Assembly: GCF_005670685.2 (NCBI RefSeq)
Contig: NZ_CP062008.1
Span: 5,084,001 to 5,148,000 of the forward strand
DNA: 64,000 nt
Source: Mycolicibacterium mucogenicum DSM 44124
GTDB lineage: Bacteria > Actinomycetota > Actinomycetes > Mycobacteriales > Mycobacteriaceae
Direction of reading: 5' to 3'
The position numbers and the translations under genes were made by a program. The number at the start of each line of letters is the position of its first letter. The first letter of the stretch is position 1. This document shows positions 46,972 to 56,865 of this stretch, in pieces. The notes under the pieces were generated by a model. It was not told the DNA's origin. It was given only the letters and a program-made list of their open reading frames with translations, and made no database searches.

Positions 46972-48195
46972 ATGGCCTGGCTCCGTGACTTCGCGCTGCG
47001 TCGGCGCGGGCTCGTGGCCTACCAGTACCCGTTCACGGTCCCGATCGTCATGTACACCGGCACTCTGATGGTCGCGGCGACTGCGGCGACGCAGCGGGAT
47101 TTCACCAAGCCGTGGCTGCTGTTGGTGGCCGTCGGACTGGTTTTCGCGCCGATCGTCGCGTTCATCGTGGGCGGCTACAAGCCATCGACGGCCGTGAGCG
47201 CGGCGTCGGTGCTCGCCGGGGTGGCACTGCTGTTGCTGTGCTGGCCGCCGGTCTTCCTCGACGCGGCGCCGTTCCTGTTGATGTTCATGCTCGGCGAGGT
47301 GTTCGCGCTGGGGCCGATGCGCATCGGCCTCGTGAGTCTGCTCGCCAGCGCGTTGCTGCTGATCGGCGCGTCCCGCACGGGACACCTCAGCACGTTCGTG
47401 CCCTACCTGCTGTTCTTCCTGGCCATCGCGGCGATGATCGGCCACATCCTGCAACTGCAACAGCGTCTCGTCATCGAAGAACGCGCCCGCCAGGACGTCC
47501 TCGCCGAACAGGCCGCCTCCGACGAACGGCGCCGCATCGCCCGCGAGGTTCACGACGTGATCGCGCACTCCTTGTCGGTGACGATGCTGCACCTGACGGG
47601 CGCCCGGCGGGCGTTGCAGGAGGACAACGACGTCGACGAGGCGGTGGACGGGCTGCTCGACGCCGAGCGCCTCGGCCGGCAGGCCATGTCGGATATCCGG
47701 CAGACGGTCGGTCTGCTGGGCGCACGCGACGCAGCCCCGCTGCGCCTGGCCCCCGAGCCTGGGTTGTCCGACATCCCCGACCTGGTGACGAGCTTCTCCG
47801 ATGCGGGATTGCACGTGGAGTCGAGCATCGAGATCGACCCGGCATCGGTCACGCCGGGGATCGGCCTGGCGCTGTACCGAGTGGCGCAGGAATCGCTGGC
47901 GAATGTCGCCAAGCACGCCCCCGCGTCGGCGGCGCGGCTGCGACTGTATACGGACAAAGGCACCGCCATCCTGTCTGTCGACAACGAATTGCCACGACCG
48001 GTCACCAGCGCAGCGGCAGGCGCCGGTCTACCGGGGATGCGCCAGCGAATCGCCTTGCTGGACGGCCAATTCGACGCCGGACCGGGACCGGACGGCTGGA
48101 CGGTGCAGGCTCGCGTGCCGGTCACTCCGACGGCAACCCAGCACTGCGCCATGCACCGAATCCTGATGCCACGCAACGAGGTTCGCCATGACTGA
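46972..48195 (+). CDS. Sensor histidine kinase, NarL/LiaS type
   Basis: 407 residues. The N-terminal membrane part has four or five helices (about 20-150); the dimerisation domain has H194 in REVHDVIAHSLSVTML (HisKA_3); the ATPase domain has YRVAQESLANVAKHAP (N-box) and GLPGMRQRI (G-box). The ATG at 46972 is chosen over 46933 on the -10 spacing. It should phosphorylate the response regulator overlapping its 3' end. The ATPase domain is short between the N and G boxes, typical of this class. Confidence 0.9.
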   Translation: MAWLRDFALRRRGLVAYQYPFTVPIVMYTGTLMVAATAATQRDFTKPWLLLVAVGLVFAPIVAFIVGGYKPSTAVSAASVLAGVALLLLCWPPVFLDAAPFLLMFMLGEVFALGPMRIGLVSLLASALLLIGASRTGHLSTFVPYLLFFLAIAAMIGHILQLQQRLVIEERARQDVLAEQAASDERRRIAREVHDVIAHSLSVTMLHLTGARRALQEDNDVDEAVDGLLDAERLGRQAMSDIRQTVGLLGARDAAPLRLAPEPGLSDIPDLVTSFSDAGLHVESSIEIDPASVTPGIGLALYRVAQESLANVAKHAPASAARLRLYTDKGTAILSVDNELPRPVTSAAAGAGLPGMRQRIALLDGQFDAGPGPDGWTVQARVPVTPTATQHCAMHRILMPRNEVRHD

Positions 48196-48865
48196 CGGCA
48201 CGGTCCCGAAAGACGGTGCCACCGTCGACGTCCTGCTGGTCGACGATCAGGAACTCGTCCGGTCGGGCCTGCGAAGGATCCTGCGGCGCAAGGACGGCTT
48301 CTCCATCGTCGGCGAATGCGCCGACGGCGACGAGGTGCCACGCGAGGTGCTCCGGTGCCGTCCCGACGTGGTGGTGATGGACCTGCGGATGAAGCGCGTC
48401 AGCGGCGTCGATGCCATCCGGGCCCTGCGCACGGGCGGCGGCCCACCGGCCTTGGCGCTCACCACTTTCGACGACGACGACCTGTTGTCCGCGGCGCTGC
48501 GCGCAGGGGCGTCGGGCTTCGTCCTCAAGGACTCACCGGCCGAGGAACTCATCCGGGCGGTGCACGCCGTCGCGCGCGGTGAGGCGTATCTGGACCCCGC
48601 CGTCACCGCGCGTGTGCTGAACGGTTACCGGCGCGCGCCCGGCGCACCGTCCGACGACGTGGCCGACCGGCTGACGGCCCGTGAACTCGACGTACTGCAG
48701 CTGATCGGATCGGGCGCGACCAACGCCGAGATCGCCGGCCGGCTGGTCATCTCGGAGGTGACGGTGAAGAGCCACATCGGGCGCATCTTCACCAAGCTCG
48801 ACCTACGGGACCGCGCCGCCGCGATCGTCTACGCGTACGACCACGGCGTGGTGGCGCCGAAGTAG
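48188..48865 (+). CDS. NarL/LuxR-family response regulator
   Basis: 225 residues. Receiver domain with DDQELVRSGL near the N-terminus and the phospho-acceptor D65 in VVVMDLRMKRVSG, followed by a LuxR-type DNA-binding domain LTARELDVLQLIGSGATNAEIAGRLVISEVTVKSHI. Overlaps the kinase gene by 8 bases. The palindrome at 46893-46918 is a likely target. Confidence 0.92.
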   Translation: MTDGTVPKDGATVDVLLVDDQELVRSGLRRILRRKDGFSIVGECADGDEVPREVLRCRPDVVVMDLRMKRVSGVDAIRALRTGGGPPALALTTFDDDDLLSAALRAGASGFVLKDSPAEELIRAVHAVARGEAYLDPAVTARVLNGYRRAPGAPSDDVADRLTARELDVLQLIGSGATNAEIAGRLVISEVTVKSHIGRIFTKLDLRDRAAAIVYAYDHGVVAPK

Positions 48866-48876
48866 CGGCTACTCAT

Positions 48877-49647
48877 CTACCCGGCGGCGAATTCCTTCAA
48901 CTTCGCATCCAGCTGGTCTTTATCGGGGTAGCCGTACATTTTGTGGTTCGAGCCGTTGTACAAAGCCACTACCGGGCAGCTGGTCGAAGGGCCTCTCACC
49001 GAACCGAGACTCTTGATTCGCTTGCCAGTTTTGGCCTCGCGCAACTCCACTTCGTAGTCGACCGAGTAGCGACTTACGCGGTCCTTGTCGCCCGCGCTGT
49101 CGTATTCGCAGGTGCCCTCTTTCTTCTCGGTAGCCGACTGCCGTGACAGGCACGCGACGACGCTGATCGACGACGGCGGCAATCCATACCCGGAATACCC
49201 TCCTTCGGGGCTCAGAATCGACACTCTTGGCCACGTACCTCTGGCCACAGACTCGTAGAACGCGACGATCTTGTAGGGCTTCTGGTAGTCGGCGGCATTG
49301 CTCACCGAACCGTTCTTGCACACGGCGTCGAAATCTTCCGAACTGGTCGCGGTAATCGGCGGTTCGCCCCGAACGCCCGCCGTAATGCCGACTATCGCCG
49401 CGATGACCACCGGCATGGCGAGCACCGCAACGACGATGCCGACGACGCGACCGGTGTTCTTCTTGGGCGGTGGCGCGTACTGCGGCCACTGGCCCTGCGG
49501 GACCTGACCGTACCGAGCTTGCCAATACTGTTGCGGCCCTTGGCTACCGACCCCCGGCTGTGCCGGGGTCTGCCACGACGGAGCCGGTGGCCCGTACGGT
49601 TGTCCGGGCCCCTGATAGCCGGGCGGCGGATACGGAGGCTGCGTCAT
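48877..49647 (-). CDS. Membrane-anchored protein with proline-rich N-terminus
   Basis: 256 residues from the ATG at 49647. A proline/glutamine/tyrosine-rich cytoplasmic segment (about 1-65), one helix (about 70-95, VVGIVVAVLAMPVVIAAIVGI), then an extracytoplasmic domain of about 160 residues with cysteines in DAVCKNGSV, VACLSRQ, TCEYDS and TSCPVVA that may form disulfides. Common mycobacterial architecture without assigned function. Convergent with the response regulator. Confidence 0.68.
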   Translation of the reverse strand: MTQPPYPPPGYQGPGQPYGPPAPSWQTPAQPGVGSQGPQQYWQARYGQVPQGQWPQYAPPPKKNTGRVVGIVVAVLAMPVVIAAIVGITAGVRGEPPITATSSEDFDAVCKNGSVSNAADYQKPYKIVAFYESVARGTWPRVSILSPEGGYSGYGLPPSSISVVACLSRQSATEKKEGTCEYDSAGDKDRVSRYSVDYEVELREAKTGKRIKSLGSVRGPSTSCPVVALYNGSNHKMYGYPDKDQLDAKLKEFAAG

Positions 49648-49728
49648 TCGTCGATCGTAAGCACAGCCAACGCCTAGGTTTGACGCCAAATGCCGGCCGC
49701 GAGCCCTGCGCAGGCGCCGGGCACGTCC

Positions 49729-50580
49729 TCAGTCGGCGAAAACCCCGCGCATGGCGTCAGCGCCGAACATCGGCTCCATCATGGCCGAGAAGTCCGGGCC
49801 GCGGCGCAGCTTCTGACCGCCGTCGACGTTGATCAGCTGGCCGGTGATCCATTGCGATGCGTCACTGAGCAGGAACAGCGCCAGGTTGGCGACGTCCTCG
49901 ACCTCGCCGGCCCGGGGCAGCGGCGTGCACTGCTTGTAATCCTCACGCAGCGGCTCGAATTCGAAGATGCTGGCCGCCACCAGATCGGTGCGGATCAGGC
50001 CGGGGCGGATGCTGTTGGCCCGCACCCAGGACGCGCCGAGTTCGTCGGCGGCCAGCTGCACCAGATGATCCAGCGCCGACTTGGTGACGCCGTACGGCCC
50101 GAACCAGCGGTGGGTGTTGCTCGCCGCGATCGACGAGATGCCGACGAACGAGCCACCGCCACCGCGCACCATTTCCCGCGCGGTGTGCTTGACGACGTAC
50201 ATGCTGCCGTTGACGTTGAGGTCGACGGTCTGGCGCCACATTTCCGAATCCAGGTGCGTGACGGGCCCGACGGTGAGCGAGCCACCGGCACAGTGCACGG
50301 CGCCGGAGAGCTTGCCGTTCCACGCGGCAGCGGCCGCGACGGCGCGGGCGACGTCGTCCTCGTTGGTGACATCGGCGGTCTGGAAGCGGATGGCACCCGG
50401 TCCCCCGGCGGCCGAGATCTCGTCGACGGCGGACTGCAACGTGGCCTCGGTGCGGCCGACGATGAGGGCGTTGCCGCCGGCGGCCACGACACCTTGTGCG
50501 ATGGCCTTGCCGATGCCGCTGCCACCGCCGGTGATCAACACCGTCCGATCTGTCAGCCAACCCTGGACTGAAAACTGCAC
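49729..50580 (-). CDS. Short-chain dehydrogenase/reductase
   Basis: 283 residues of classical SDR. Nucleotide motif TGGGSGIG, CAGG in place of NNAG (HCAGGSL), catalytic Ser in ISSIAAS, Tyr/Lys in YGVTK and the closing INVDGG. It resembles 2,4-dienoyl-CoA reductase-type and FabG-like SDRs. A palindromic operator lies upstream of the start at 50580. Substrate unknown. Confidence 0.83.
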   Translation of the reverse strand: MQFSVQGWLTDRTVLITGGGSGIGKAIAQGVVAAGGNALIVGRTEATLQSAVDEISAAGGPGAIRFQTADVTNEDDVARAVAAAAAWNGKLSGAVHCAGGSLTVGPVTHLDSEMWRQTVDLNVNGSMYVVKHTAREMVRGGGGSFVGISSIAASNTHRWFGPYGVTKSALDHLVQLAADELGASWVRANSIRPGLIRTDLVAASIFEFEPLREDYKQCTPLPRAGEVEDVANLALFLLSDASQWITGQLINVDGGQKLRRGPDFSAMMEPMFGADAMRGVFAD

Positions 50581-50619
50581 CGACGTACTCCTCTGGACAG
50601 ATCAACGGGGAACACGTCC

Positions 50620-50647
50620 TGTATACACTTTTCAAAAGTTGTACACA
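50620..50647. promoter_or_regulatory. Palindromic operator upstream of the SDR
   Basis: An odd palindrome ACTTTTCAAAAGT (50627-50639) lies inside a wider TGTATACA...TGTACACA symmetry. It is placed 40-67 bases before the SDR start and 85 before the small secreted gene. It suits a TetR-type dimer and partly resembles the palindrome at 8296-8317. Confidence 0.5.
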
Positions 50648-50731
50648 ATGCTGGTCGGGCGGACAATTTCCCCGATCTCGGCACAGCAACCGGGCGTACG
50701 CTGAAATTTTCGTCAACGAAAGCGTGACGCC

Positions 50732-51067
50732 ATGAGCATCCAGATTCCTCGACGCCTCCTGGTGGCCGGCGGCGTCGCCTTCGCGACGGTCGCCGCACCC
50801 GCCGTATTCGCCCTCAGCGGGCCGGCGTCCACCGCATCACTCGGGGACACCAACTGTCCGCCCGGCATGACGGAAAATCCCGTCAGCGGCTCCTGTTTCG
50901 CGGGCGGCAACGACCAGGCACCCGGACCGGTGCAAGCGCCGACGAACCAACTCGGCCAAGTCGACGGCATTCTCTGCACCGGCCACAACACCGGCGAGTG
51001 CATCGGCCTCTCCGAGGAACAGGTGCCCCAGGTGCAGCCGCACTCGTCGGTGAGTTCCAGCCCGTAA
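50732..51067 (+). CDS. Small secreted mycobacterial protein (Ibp1-annotated type)
   Basis: 111 residues. A signal peptide (about 1-35, LLVAGGVAFATVAAPAVFALSGPA) ending around ASTA is followed by a mature protein with a Cys-containing NCPPGMTENPVSGSCF motif and CTGHNTGECIG. Such proteins are annotated in mycobacteria as intersectin-EH binding protein Ibp1; the biological role is unproven. Lies just upstream of the otsA pair. Confidence 0.68.
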   Translation: MSIQIPRRLLVAGGVAFATVAAPAVFALSGPASTASLGDTNCPPGMTENPVSGSCFAGGNDQAPGPVQAPTNQLGQVDGILCTGHNTGECIGLSEEQVPQVQPHSSVSSSP

Positions 51068-51090
51068 CAACATTCGCCTAAGGTTGTGTA

Positions 51091-51255
51091 ATGCCTGCAA
51101 AAACTGATCCCGCCGATATCGGCGATGTGGAGCCCCTGGCCGACAGCACCGCCCGTCAGGCCCGCCGGGTCGTAGCCGCATACGCCAACGATGCCGACGA
51201 ATGTCGGATGTTCCTGTCCATGCTGGGTATCGGGCCCACGAAGCTCGACGCGTGA
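51091..51255 (+). CDS. Small conserved protein upstream of otsA (Rv3489-like)
   Basis: 54 residues, starting at the ATG at 51091. A helical protein with [29 protein letters not shown]. Its stop overlaps the otsA GTG start as GTGA, so the two are translated together. Matches my memory of Rv3489 beside otsA, but the function is unknown. Confidence 0.75.
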   Translation: MPAKTDPADIGDVEPLADSTARQARRVVAAYANDADECRMFLSMLGIGPTKLDA

Positions 51256-52757
51256 CGGCCCGCGGAGGCAACGACGCTTCTGCGGCGTCCACCGCGAGTC
51301 CCAAATCCTCCAAGGGCGGTAAGGCCGCCACCAAGTCCGTCGGCAACTGCGACTTCGTCGTGGTCGCCAACCGGCTGCCCGTCGACATGGAGCGGCTGCC
51401 CGACGGTTCCATCACGTGGAAGCGCAGCCCTGGCGGCCTCGTCACGGCGCTGGAGCCGCTGCTGCGCAAACAGCGTGGCGCCTGGATCGGCTGGCCCGGC
51501 GTCGCCGACAGCGACGAAGAGCCGATCGTCCAGGACGAGCTGACCCTCTGCCCGGTCAGCCTGTCGGCCGACGACATCGCCGACTACTACGAGGGCTTCT
51601 CCAACGCGACGCTGTGGCCGCTGTACCACGACGTCATCGTCAAGCCCATCTACCACCGGCACTGGTGGGACGCCTATGTCGCGGTCAACCGGCGCTTCGC
51701 CGAGGCCACGGCCCGCGTCGCGGCGAAGGGCGCGACGGTCTGGGTGCAGGACTACCAGCTACAGCTGGTCCCCAAGATGCTGCGGGAGCTGCGTCCCGAC
51801 CTGACCATCGGGTTCTTTCTGCACATCCCGTTCCCGCCCGTCGAGCTGTTCATGCAGATGCCGTGGCGCACCGAGATCATCGAAGGCCTGCTCGGCGCCG
51901 ACCTGGTGGGCTTCCACCTGCCCGGCGGTGCGCAGAACTTCCTGGTGCTGGCCCGTCGACTGCTCGACTCCAACACCTCACGCCACACCATCGGTGTCCG
52001 GTCCCGGCTCGGCGAGGTGAACCACGACGGCCGCATCGTGAAGGTCGGCGCGTTTCCCATCTCGATCGACTCCGCAGCCATGGACGCCCAGGCCCGCAGC
52101 CGCACCATCCGGCAACGGGCCCGTCAGATCCGCGACGAGCTGGGCAACCCGCGCAAGATCATGCTGGGTGTGGACCGGCTGGACTACACCAAGGGCATCG
52201 ACGTACGGCTGCGCGCGTTCTCGGAGCTGCTCGCCGAAGGCCGGGCCAACCGGCACGACACCGTGCTGGTCCAGCTGGCTACGCCGAGCCGCGAACGCGT
52301 GGACAGTTACAAGGTCATGCGGGAGGACATCGAGCGCCAGGTCGGGCACATCAACGGCGAGTACAGCGAGGTCGGTCACGCGGTGGTGCACTACATGCAC
52401 CGGGCGATCGGCCGCGACGAACTCATCGCCTTCTTCGTCGCCGCCGACGTCATGCTGGTGACGCCGCTGCGCGATGGCATGAACCTGGTCGCCAAGGAGT
52501 ACGTGGCGTGCCGCAGCGATCTCGGCGGCGCTCTCGTGCTCAGCGAATTCACCGGCGCCGCAGAGGAATTGCGGCAGGCCTACCTGACCAACCCGCACCA
52601 CCTGGACGGAGTCAAGGACGCCATCGCCGACGCCCTCACGCAGTCCCCGGAAGAGGGCCGGCGTCGCATGCGCGCGCTGCGTCGTCAGGTGCTGGCCCAC
52701 GACGTCGACCGCTGGGCCCGGGCGTTCCTCGACGCCCTCGCCCACACTCGCGACTGA
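51252..52757 (+). CDS. otsA: Trehalose-6-phosphate synthase
   Basis: 501 residues from the GTG at 51252. GT20 glycosyltransferase joining UDP- or ADP-glucose to glucose 6-phosphate. Visible signatures: [47 protein letters not shown] and [17 protein letters not shown]. The N-terminal 30 residues are low complexity. Start choice is supported by overlap with the small upstream gene and length close to the known enzyme. Trehalose is a mycobacterial stress sugar and mycolate carrier. Confidence 0.95.
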   Translation: MTARGGNDASAASTASPKSSKGGKAATKSVGNCDFVVVANRLPVDMERLPDGSITWKRSPGGLVTALEPLLRKQRGAWIGWPGVADSDEEPIVQDELTLCPVSLSADDIADYYEGFSNATLWPLYHDVIVKPIYHRHWWDAYVAVNRRFAEATARVAAKGATVWVQDYQLQLVPKMLRELRPDLTIGFFLHIPFPPVELFMQMPWRTEIIEGLLGADLVGFHLPGGAQNFLVLARRLLDSNTSRHTIGVRSRLGEVNHDGRIVKVGAFPISIDSAAMDAQARSRTIRQRARQIRDELGNPRKIMLGVDRLDYTKGIDVRLRAFSELLAEGRANRHDTVLVQLATPSRERVDSYKVMREDIERQVGHINGEYSEVGHAVVHYMHRAIGRDELIAFFVAADVMLVTPLRDGMNLVAKEYVACRSDLGGALVLSEFTGAAEELRQAYLTNPHHLDGVKDAIADALTQSPEEGRRRMRALRRQVLAHDVDRWARAFLDALAHTRD

Positions 52758-52771
52758 CGCCACACGACAAA

Positions 52772-52809
52772 GATTCAGGCCCCGGAGCAACCGCTCCGGG
52801 GCCTGAATC
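52772..52809. terminator. Bidirectional terminator between otsA and mce4
   Basis: 17-base perfect arms GATTCAGGCCCCGGAGC and complement around AACC, in the convergent gap between otsA and the last mce4 gene. The length and GC content suit an intrinsic terminator for both transcripts; U-tract weak. Confidence 0.8.
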
Positions 52810-52821
52810 ATGTTGGAGTAC

Positions 52822-53310
52822 TCAGAAGATCGGCGTCATCTCGTCGATCAACCACTTGCCGTCGATCTTGCGGTAGTCGACCTTGAGCCGGCTGCCCTCG
52901 TAGTTGGGCTGCTTGCGCTCATCCGTGATCACCCGGTTGACGAAAGCCAGGACCGTGCCGGAGTCGCGGTGCGACGAGATCATGCCCGCCCCAACGACAT
53001 TCACCTGGCTGATCAGCTTGCGCTTCACCGCGTCGTTGAAGATGTTGTTCTTGGCCGTCAGTTCCTCGTACCGCTTGCGGAACGCCGGCGTCATCAACGT
53101 CAGAGCCTGCGTCGTGGAACGCTGCACGCTGCTGTACTCGTAGCCGAGGATCTGTGGGATCTGAGACCTGGCCAGGCTGGGCAGCTCGTCGGCCGTCGCC
53201 TGTTCGCCGGAAAGCTGCACATGGTTCCAGTACGTCGAGCCGCCGAGCGCCCCGAGCGCCACCACGGCGACCGCCAACAGGGCGCCGAGCGCTGCCAGCA
53301 ACCGGTTCAT
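52822..53310 (-). CDS. mam4B: Mce-associated membrane protein (Mam4B, Rv3492c-like)
   Basis: 162 residues. One N-terminal helix (about 4-27) followed by an extracytoplasmic NTF2-like domain with YYSSVQRSTTQALTLMTPAFRKRYEEL-like segment and VDYRKIDGKWLIDEMTPIF at the end. Accessory subunit of the Mce4 importer, thought to stabilise the complex. Starts by 1-base overlap with mam4A stop. Last gene of the operon. Confidence 0.9.
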   Translation of the reverse strand: MNRLLAALGALLAVAVVALGALGGSTYWNHVQLSGEQATADELPSLARSQIPQILGYEYSSVQRSTTQALTLMTPAFRKRYEELTAKNNIFNDAVKRKLISQVNVVGAGMISSHRDSGTVLAFVNRVITDERKQPNYEGSRLKVDYRKIDGKWLIDEMTPIF

Positions 53311-54038
53311 CAGTTGCCTCCGTCCGGGTACTTGATGTCGTAGGCCGCCATGTGGCCGCTGTCGTCCTCGCGAATGAAGACACGCTGCCGGTACGGCGTC
53401 GACGGCTGGTTCACGCCGTTGAGGTCGGTCAGGGTCACCCGGACCGTGACGAGCACCTTCGCGATGTTGGAGGTGTTGTCGACGCTCTCCAGCGCCGCCG
53501 CGGTGATGACCGCCTCTGAATTGGCCTGCGTCTGCTTGAACAGGTACTTCAGGTTCTCGGCGTTGTTGCTCTGGTTCATCATGTCGCGCAGCGGGCCGGG
53601 GCCGATGCCGTTCACGAAGCGGTTCACGCTCTCGTCGACCGTGTTCTGCGTGTAACTGAACATGTTGACCACGGTCTGCTTCGCCGTGTCCACGAACCGC
53701 TGATCACGGTCCTGGGTCGCCTCGATCTGCCCGTTGCCGTGCCAGAGGAACCAGGTGCCGCCGGCCAGGGCCGCCACGAGCACGGCGACGACGGCCAGAC
53801 CGATGGTCATGACCAGCGACCGGTGCGGTTGCCGTCGCGGTACCTGGACCGCGGGCCGTGCCTTGGTGGTTACCGAATCGGTTGCCGATGTCTTGCTCGT
53901 CGTCGACGGAATCGCCACGTCGAGCACTGTTGAAGCCTCTGCTGAACCGGCGGTGCCGGCGGGCCGTGAGGCCCGCCTGCGCACGCGGGTCACCGGCGGC
54001 TCCGACGTCTCGTCCGTCGCAGCCGGTTGGTCACTCAT
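53310..54038 (-). CDS. mam4A: Mce-associated membrane protein (Mam4A, Rv3493c-like)
   Basis: 242 residues from the ATG at 54038, which overlaps the mce4F stop by one base. A Thr/Arg/Pro-rich cytoplasmic part (1-75), a helix (about 78-100), then an extracytoplasmic domain with QRFVDTAKQTVVNMFSYTQNTVDESVNRFV. Partner of Mam4B. Confidence 0.9.
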   Translation of the reverse strand: MSDQPAATDETSEPPVTRVRRRASRPAGTAGSAEASTVLDVAIPSTTSKTSATDSVTTKARPAVQVPRRQPHRSLVMTIGLAVVAVLVAALAGGTWFLWHGNGQIEATQDRDQRFVDTAKQTVVNMFSYTQNTVDESVNRFVNGIGPGPLRDMMNQSNNAENLKYLFKQTQANSEAVITAAALESVDNTSNIAKVLVTVRVTLTDLNGVNQPSTPYRQRVFIREDDSGHMAAYDIKYPDGGN

Positions 54039-55696
54039 CAAACCTGCCTTGGATCCTTCATCAGGTCGACCCAGGACTCGCCTGCGTCGCCGTTACTCGA
54101 GCCGGCGTTGAACACTCCCGTACCGCCGGCAGGGTCAGCGAAGACCCCGGTATTCGCATCGTACGTCGTACTCTGCGGCCCCTTCGGCCCGCTTGCCTGC
54201 GGCTGGCCCTCGGGGCCGGGCGCCGGCGGGTTGTTGATCGCGTACGGCGGAGTCACCTGATCCGGCGGTGCGAAGAACGGCCAGGGCAGCGGCTGCGGAC
54301 CCGGATCACTCGGCGGGTACGGCAGCGGGAACGGCGCGTTGGGCGCAGGTCCCGGCCCGGCGGGCACACCCGGCGGCAGCTGCACCGACGGCGGACCCGG
54401 GTCGTAGTCGGCTCCCGGCGGGATGTTCGGGAACCGGTTCGGCGGCGTGATGTTCCGCGGGTCGGTGACCGGGGTGTCGTACGGCACCGGCGGACCACGC
54501 CACGGGTTGCTGCCGATCGGCACGTAACCACGCGGGTCACGGCAGATCTGGACGGTGGGGGCACGCTTGCCCGGGTACTCCATGCACGGGTAGTTGCGGG
54601 CACCGCGGACCGTGCTCGGATCGTTCTGCGCGGTCTTGCAGTACAGATCCTTCGGCAAGTCGCGCAATGTGGTGTCGGCCGGCGTGCGGATCTCCGGCGC
54701 CGGGACGAAGCCCGTCATGCACGGCGGCTGGCCCAGGCTGATCTTGAAGTCCAGCTTGCCGCCTTCGTCGATGGGCAACTGGCCTGCGTCCGTCAGCAGT
54801 GCCGCGATCAGCGCCGGGAAGATCACCAGGGCCTGCTCGATCGACTTGTGGTAAATCACGCCGATCCGGCCGAAGTTGGCGAGATTGGCGGCGAGGACCG
54901 GGAACGTCGGCCGGATGCCGTCGAAGGTCTCGTTGACGGTTTCGACGGCGCCCGGGACGGTCTTGAGCACCGACCGAATCTGCGGGTCGGCCTGGGCGGC
55001 TTCACCGGTCAGCGTCGCGAGGCTGCTGGCCATGGTCTTGAGATCGGCACCGGCGCGGATCTGCGCCTTCAGCAGCGGGCCGGCCTGATCGAGCAGCTTG
55101 TTGATCTCGTTGGTATTGGCATTGGCCTCGTCCACCAGCAGACGCGACGACTGGATCATCCGCGACAGTTCCGGACCGGAACCGTTGAACGCCTTGAACG
55201 ACTCGCGCAACAGGTCCTGCAAGCGGGTGTTGCTGATGCTGCTCACCAGACTCTGGGCCTGGTTGAGCAGGTCGACGATGTCCTGACCGACGGCGGTGCG
55301 GTCGACGCCGATGGTGGCGCCGCCCTTGAGCATGTTCTTCGACGGGTTGGTCGGCGGTACCAGGTCGATGTACTGCTCACCGATCGCGGACACGCTCTTG
55401 ACCGTGGCGGTCACGTTGTCCGGCACCGGGGTGTCGGTGTTGAGCCGCATCTGGGCCGTCACACCGTTGTCGGTCAGGCCGACGTTCGTCACGCGGCCGA
55501 CGGTCACGCCGCGGTAGGTGACGTTGGCGTTCTGGTAGATGCCGCCACCGACGACGAACTTGGCGTCCACGTTGTAGACACCGAGACCGACGGCGGCAGG
55601 CAGGTGCAGGTAGGACGTCGTGATCAGCGCGAGGCAGATGACGGTGACGACACCGAAGATCGCCAGCTGGAAACGCGCAAGACGGGTCAACAACAT
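54038..55696 (-). CDS. mce4F: Mce4F, Mce-family substrate-binding protein
   Basis: 552 residues. N-terminal helix, MCE domain with VTYRGVTVGRVTNVGL, a helical region (about 130-300), and a long proline-rich C-terminus (about 370-552). It starts by 1-base overlap (TAATG) with mce4E. Part of the hexameric-type Mce4 tunnel for cholesterol passage through the cell envelope. Confidence 0.95.
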   Translation of the reverse strand: MLLTRLARFQLAIFGVVTVICLALITTSYLHLPAAVGLGVYNVDAKFVVGGGIYQNANVTYRGVTVGRVTNVGLTDNGVTAQMRLNTDTPVPDNVTATVKSVSAIGEQYIDLVPPTNPSKNMLKGGATIGVDRTAVGQDIVDLLNQAQSLVSSISNTRLQDLLRESFKAFNGSGPELSRMIQSSRLLVDEANANTNEINKLLDQAGPLLKAQIRAGADLKTMASSLATLTGEAAQADPQIRSVLKTVPGAVETVNETFDGIRPTFPVLAANLANFGRIGVIYHKSIEQALVIFPALIAALLTDAGQLPIDEGGKLDFKISLGQPPCMTGFVPAPEIRTPADTTLRDLPKDLYCKTAQNDPSTVRGARNYPCMEYPGKRAPTVQICRDPRGYVPIGSNPWRGPPVPYDTPVTDPRNITPPNRFPNIPPGADYDPGPPSVQLPPGVPAGPGPAPNAPFPLPYPPSDPGPQPLPWPFFAPPDQVTPPYAINNPPAPGPEGQPQASGPKGPQSTTYDANTGVFADPAGGTGVFNAGSSNGDAGESWVDLMKDPRQV

Positions 55697-56865
55697 TACG
55701 GCTTCACCCCTCCATGTTGCGTCGCTTGGCCTGCTGGAATCTTGAACGGATCGGCGGCCTGTCCGGACAGGTTCGCCAGCGCACCCAACAGGAAGTCCGG
55801 CGGGTTGACGATCTCGTCCAGGTGCCGCATGTTCGGGTCGAAGGCCCCCGAGGTGGTGAAGACCGTCTCACCGAGACGGCGCAGCGTCAGGTCGAACGTC
55901 ACGTACACGTTCAGGTAGTCGCCACGCACCGCGTTGCGGAAGTACTTGTTGGAGAACGGGAACGTCGGCAACAGGTCCAGGTCGTGGATGAATTCGTCGG
56001 CGTTGTCGTTGAACGCCTTGATCACCGGGAAGATGTCCTTGAAGTCCGCCGCGAAGTCGTCCTTCGTGGCGGTCATGACCTTCGCGCCGACCACCGCGAG
56101 CTTCCGCAATGCGGTGAACGCATCGACGATGTTCTTGCGGTTGTCGTTGAGGACCTTGATCGCACCCGGCAGCGTGTCCAGCGTGCGGCCCAGGCTGTCC
56201 TTGCTCTTCGCCAGGATCGAGGCGAAGCGGTTCAGCCCGTCCATGGCGCCGATGATGTCGGTGGTCTGCTTGTCCAGGGACTGGGTGAGCTCAGCCAACC
56301 GCGGGATGAAGTCGACGAACTGCCCGGCCCGCCCGGCGACCGCGGCGTAGGCCTCGTCGGTGATGTCCTGCAGCGCACCGAGATTGCCCTTGTTCACGAC
56401 CAGGCCCAGCGACGACAGCACCTCTTCGGTGGTCGGGTACCGGCCGGTGTTCGCCAGTGGAATCTCCGAGCCCTGCTTGAGCCGGCCCTGCGGCGCCTCC
56501 CCGACCGGTTCCGACAGCTGCACGTGCTGCGAACCCAGCAGCGACGTCTGCGCGACCTTCGCCCTGGCGTTCGCCGGCAGCTTCACGTCGCCGTTGATCG
56601 ACAGCTTCACCGCGGCATAGAACGTGCCGTCGGGGCGCTGGACAGCGTCCAGGCCCGAGACGCTGCCGACGGTGACGTCGTGGACCATCACCGGTGAGTT
56701 CTGCGGCAACGTCGCGACGTCGGGGAGCTGCACCGTCACGGTGTACGAACCGGCGCCGTGGCCCTGGGTGCCCGGCATGTCCAGCGAGTTCAGGCCGCCG
56801 AACTGGCAACCGGCGAGCACCACGGCACTCGATCCGAGTGCGAGTGCTTTAACAACCGTCTTCAT
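55696..56865 (-). CDS. mce4E: Mce4E lipoprotein (LprN)
   Basis: 389 residues from the ATG at 56865. A lipoprotein signal with lipobox VVLAGC, then the MCE domain VMVHDVTVGSVSGLDA. Lipid-anchored subunit of the Mce4 complex. Starts by TGATG overlap with mce4D. A longer open frame upstream is only the antisense-like extension in mce4D. Confidence 0.94.
   Translation of the reverse strand: MKTVVKALALGSSAVVLAGCQFGGLNSLDMPGTQGHGAGSYTVTVQLPDVATLPQNSPVMVHDVTVGSVSGLDAVQRPDGTFYAAVKLSINGDVKLPANARAKVAQTSLLGSQHVQLSEPVGEAPQGRLKQGSEIPLANTGRYPTTEEVLSSLGLVVNKGNLGALQDITDEAYAAVAGRAGQFVDFIPRLAELTQSLDKQTTDIIGAMDGLNRFASILAKSKDSLGRTLDTLPGAIKVLNDNRKNIVDAFTALRKLAVVGAKVMTATKDDFAADFKDIFPVIKAFNDNADEFIHDLDLLPTFPFSNKYFRNAVRGDYLNVYVTFDLTLRRLGETVFTTSGAFDPNMRHLDEIVNPPDFLLGALANLSGQAADPFKIPAGQATQHGGVKP

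Noticed and set aside
53858..55918. Long plus-strand frame opposite mce4F
   Set aside because: Arginine/histidine-rich shadow typical of the opposite strand of GC-rich genes.
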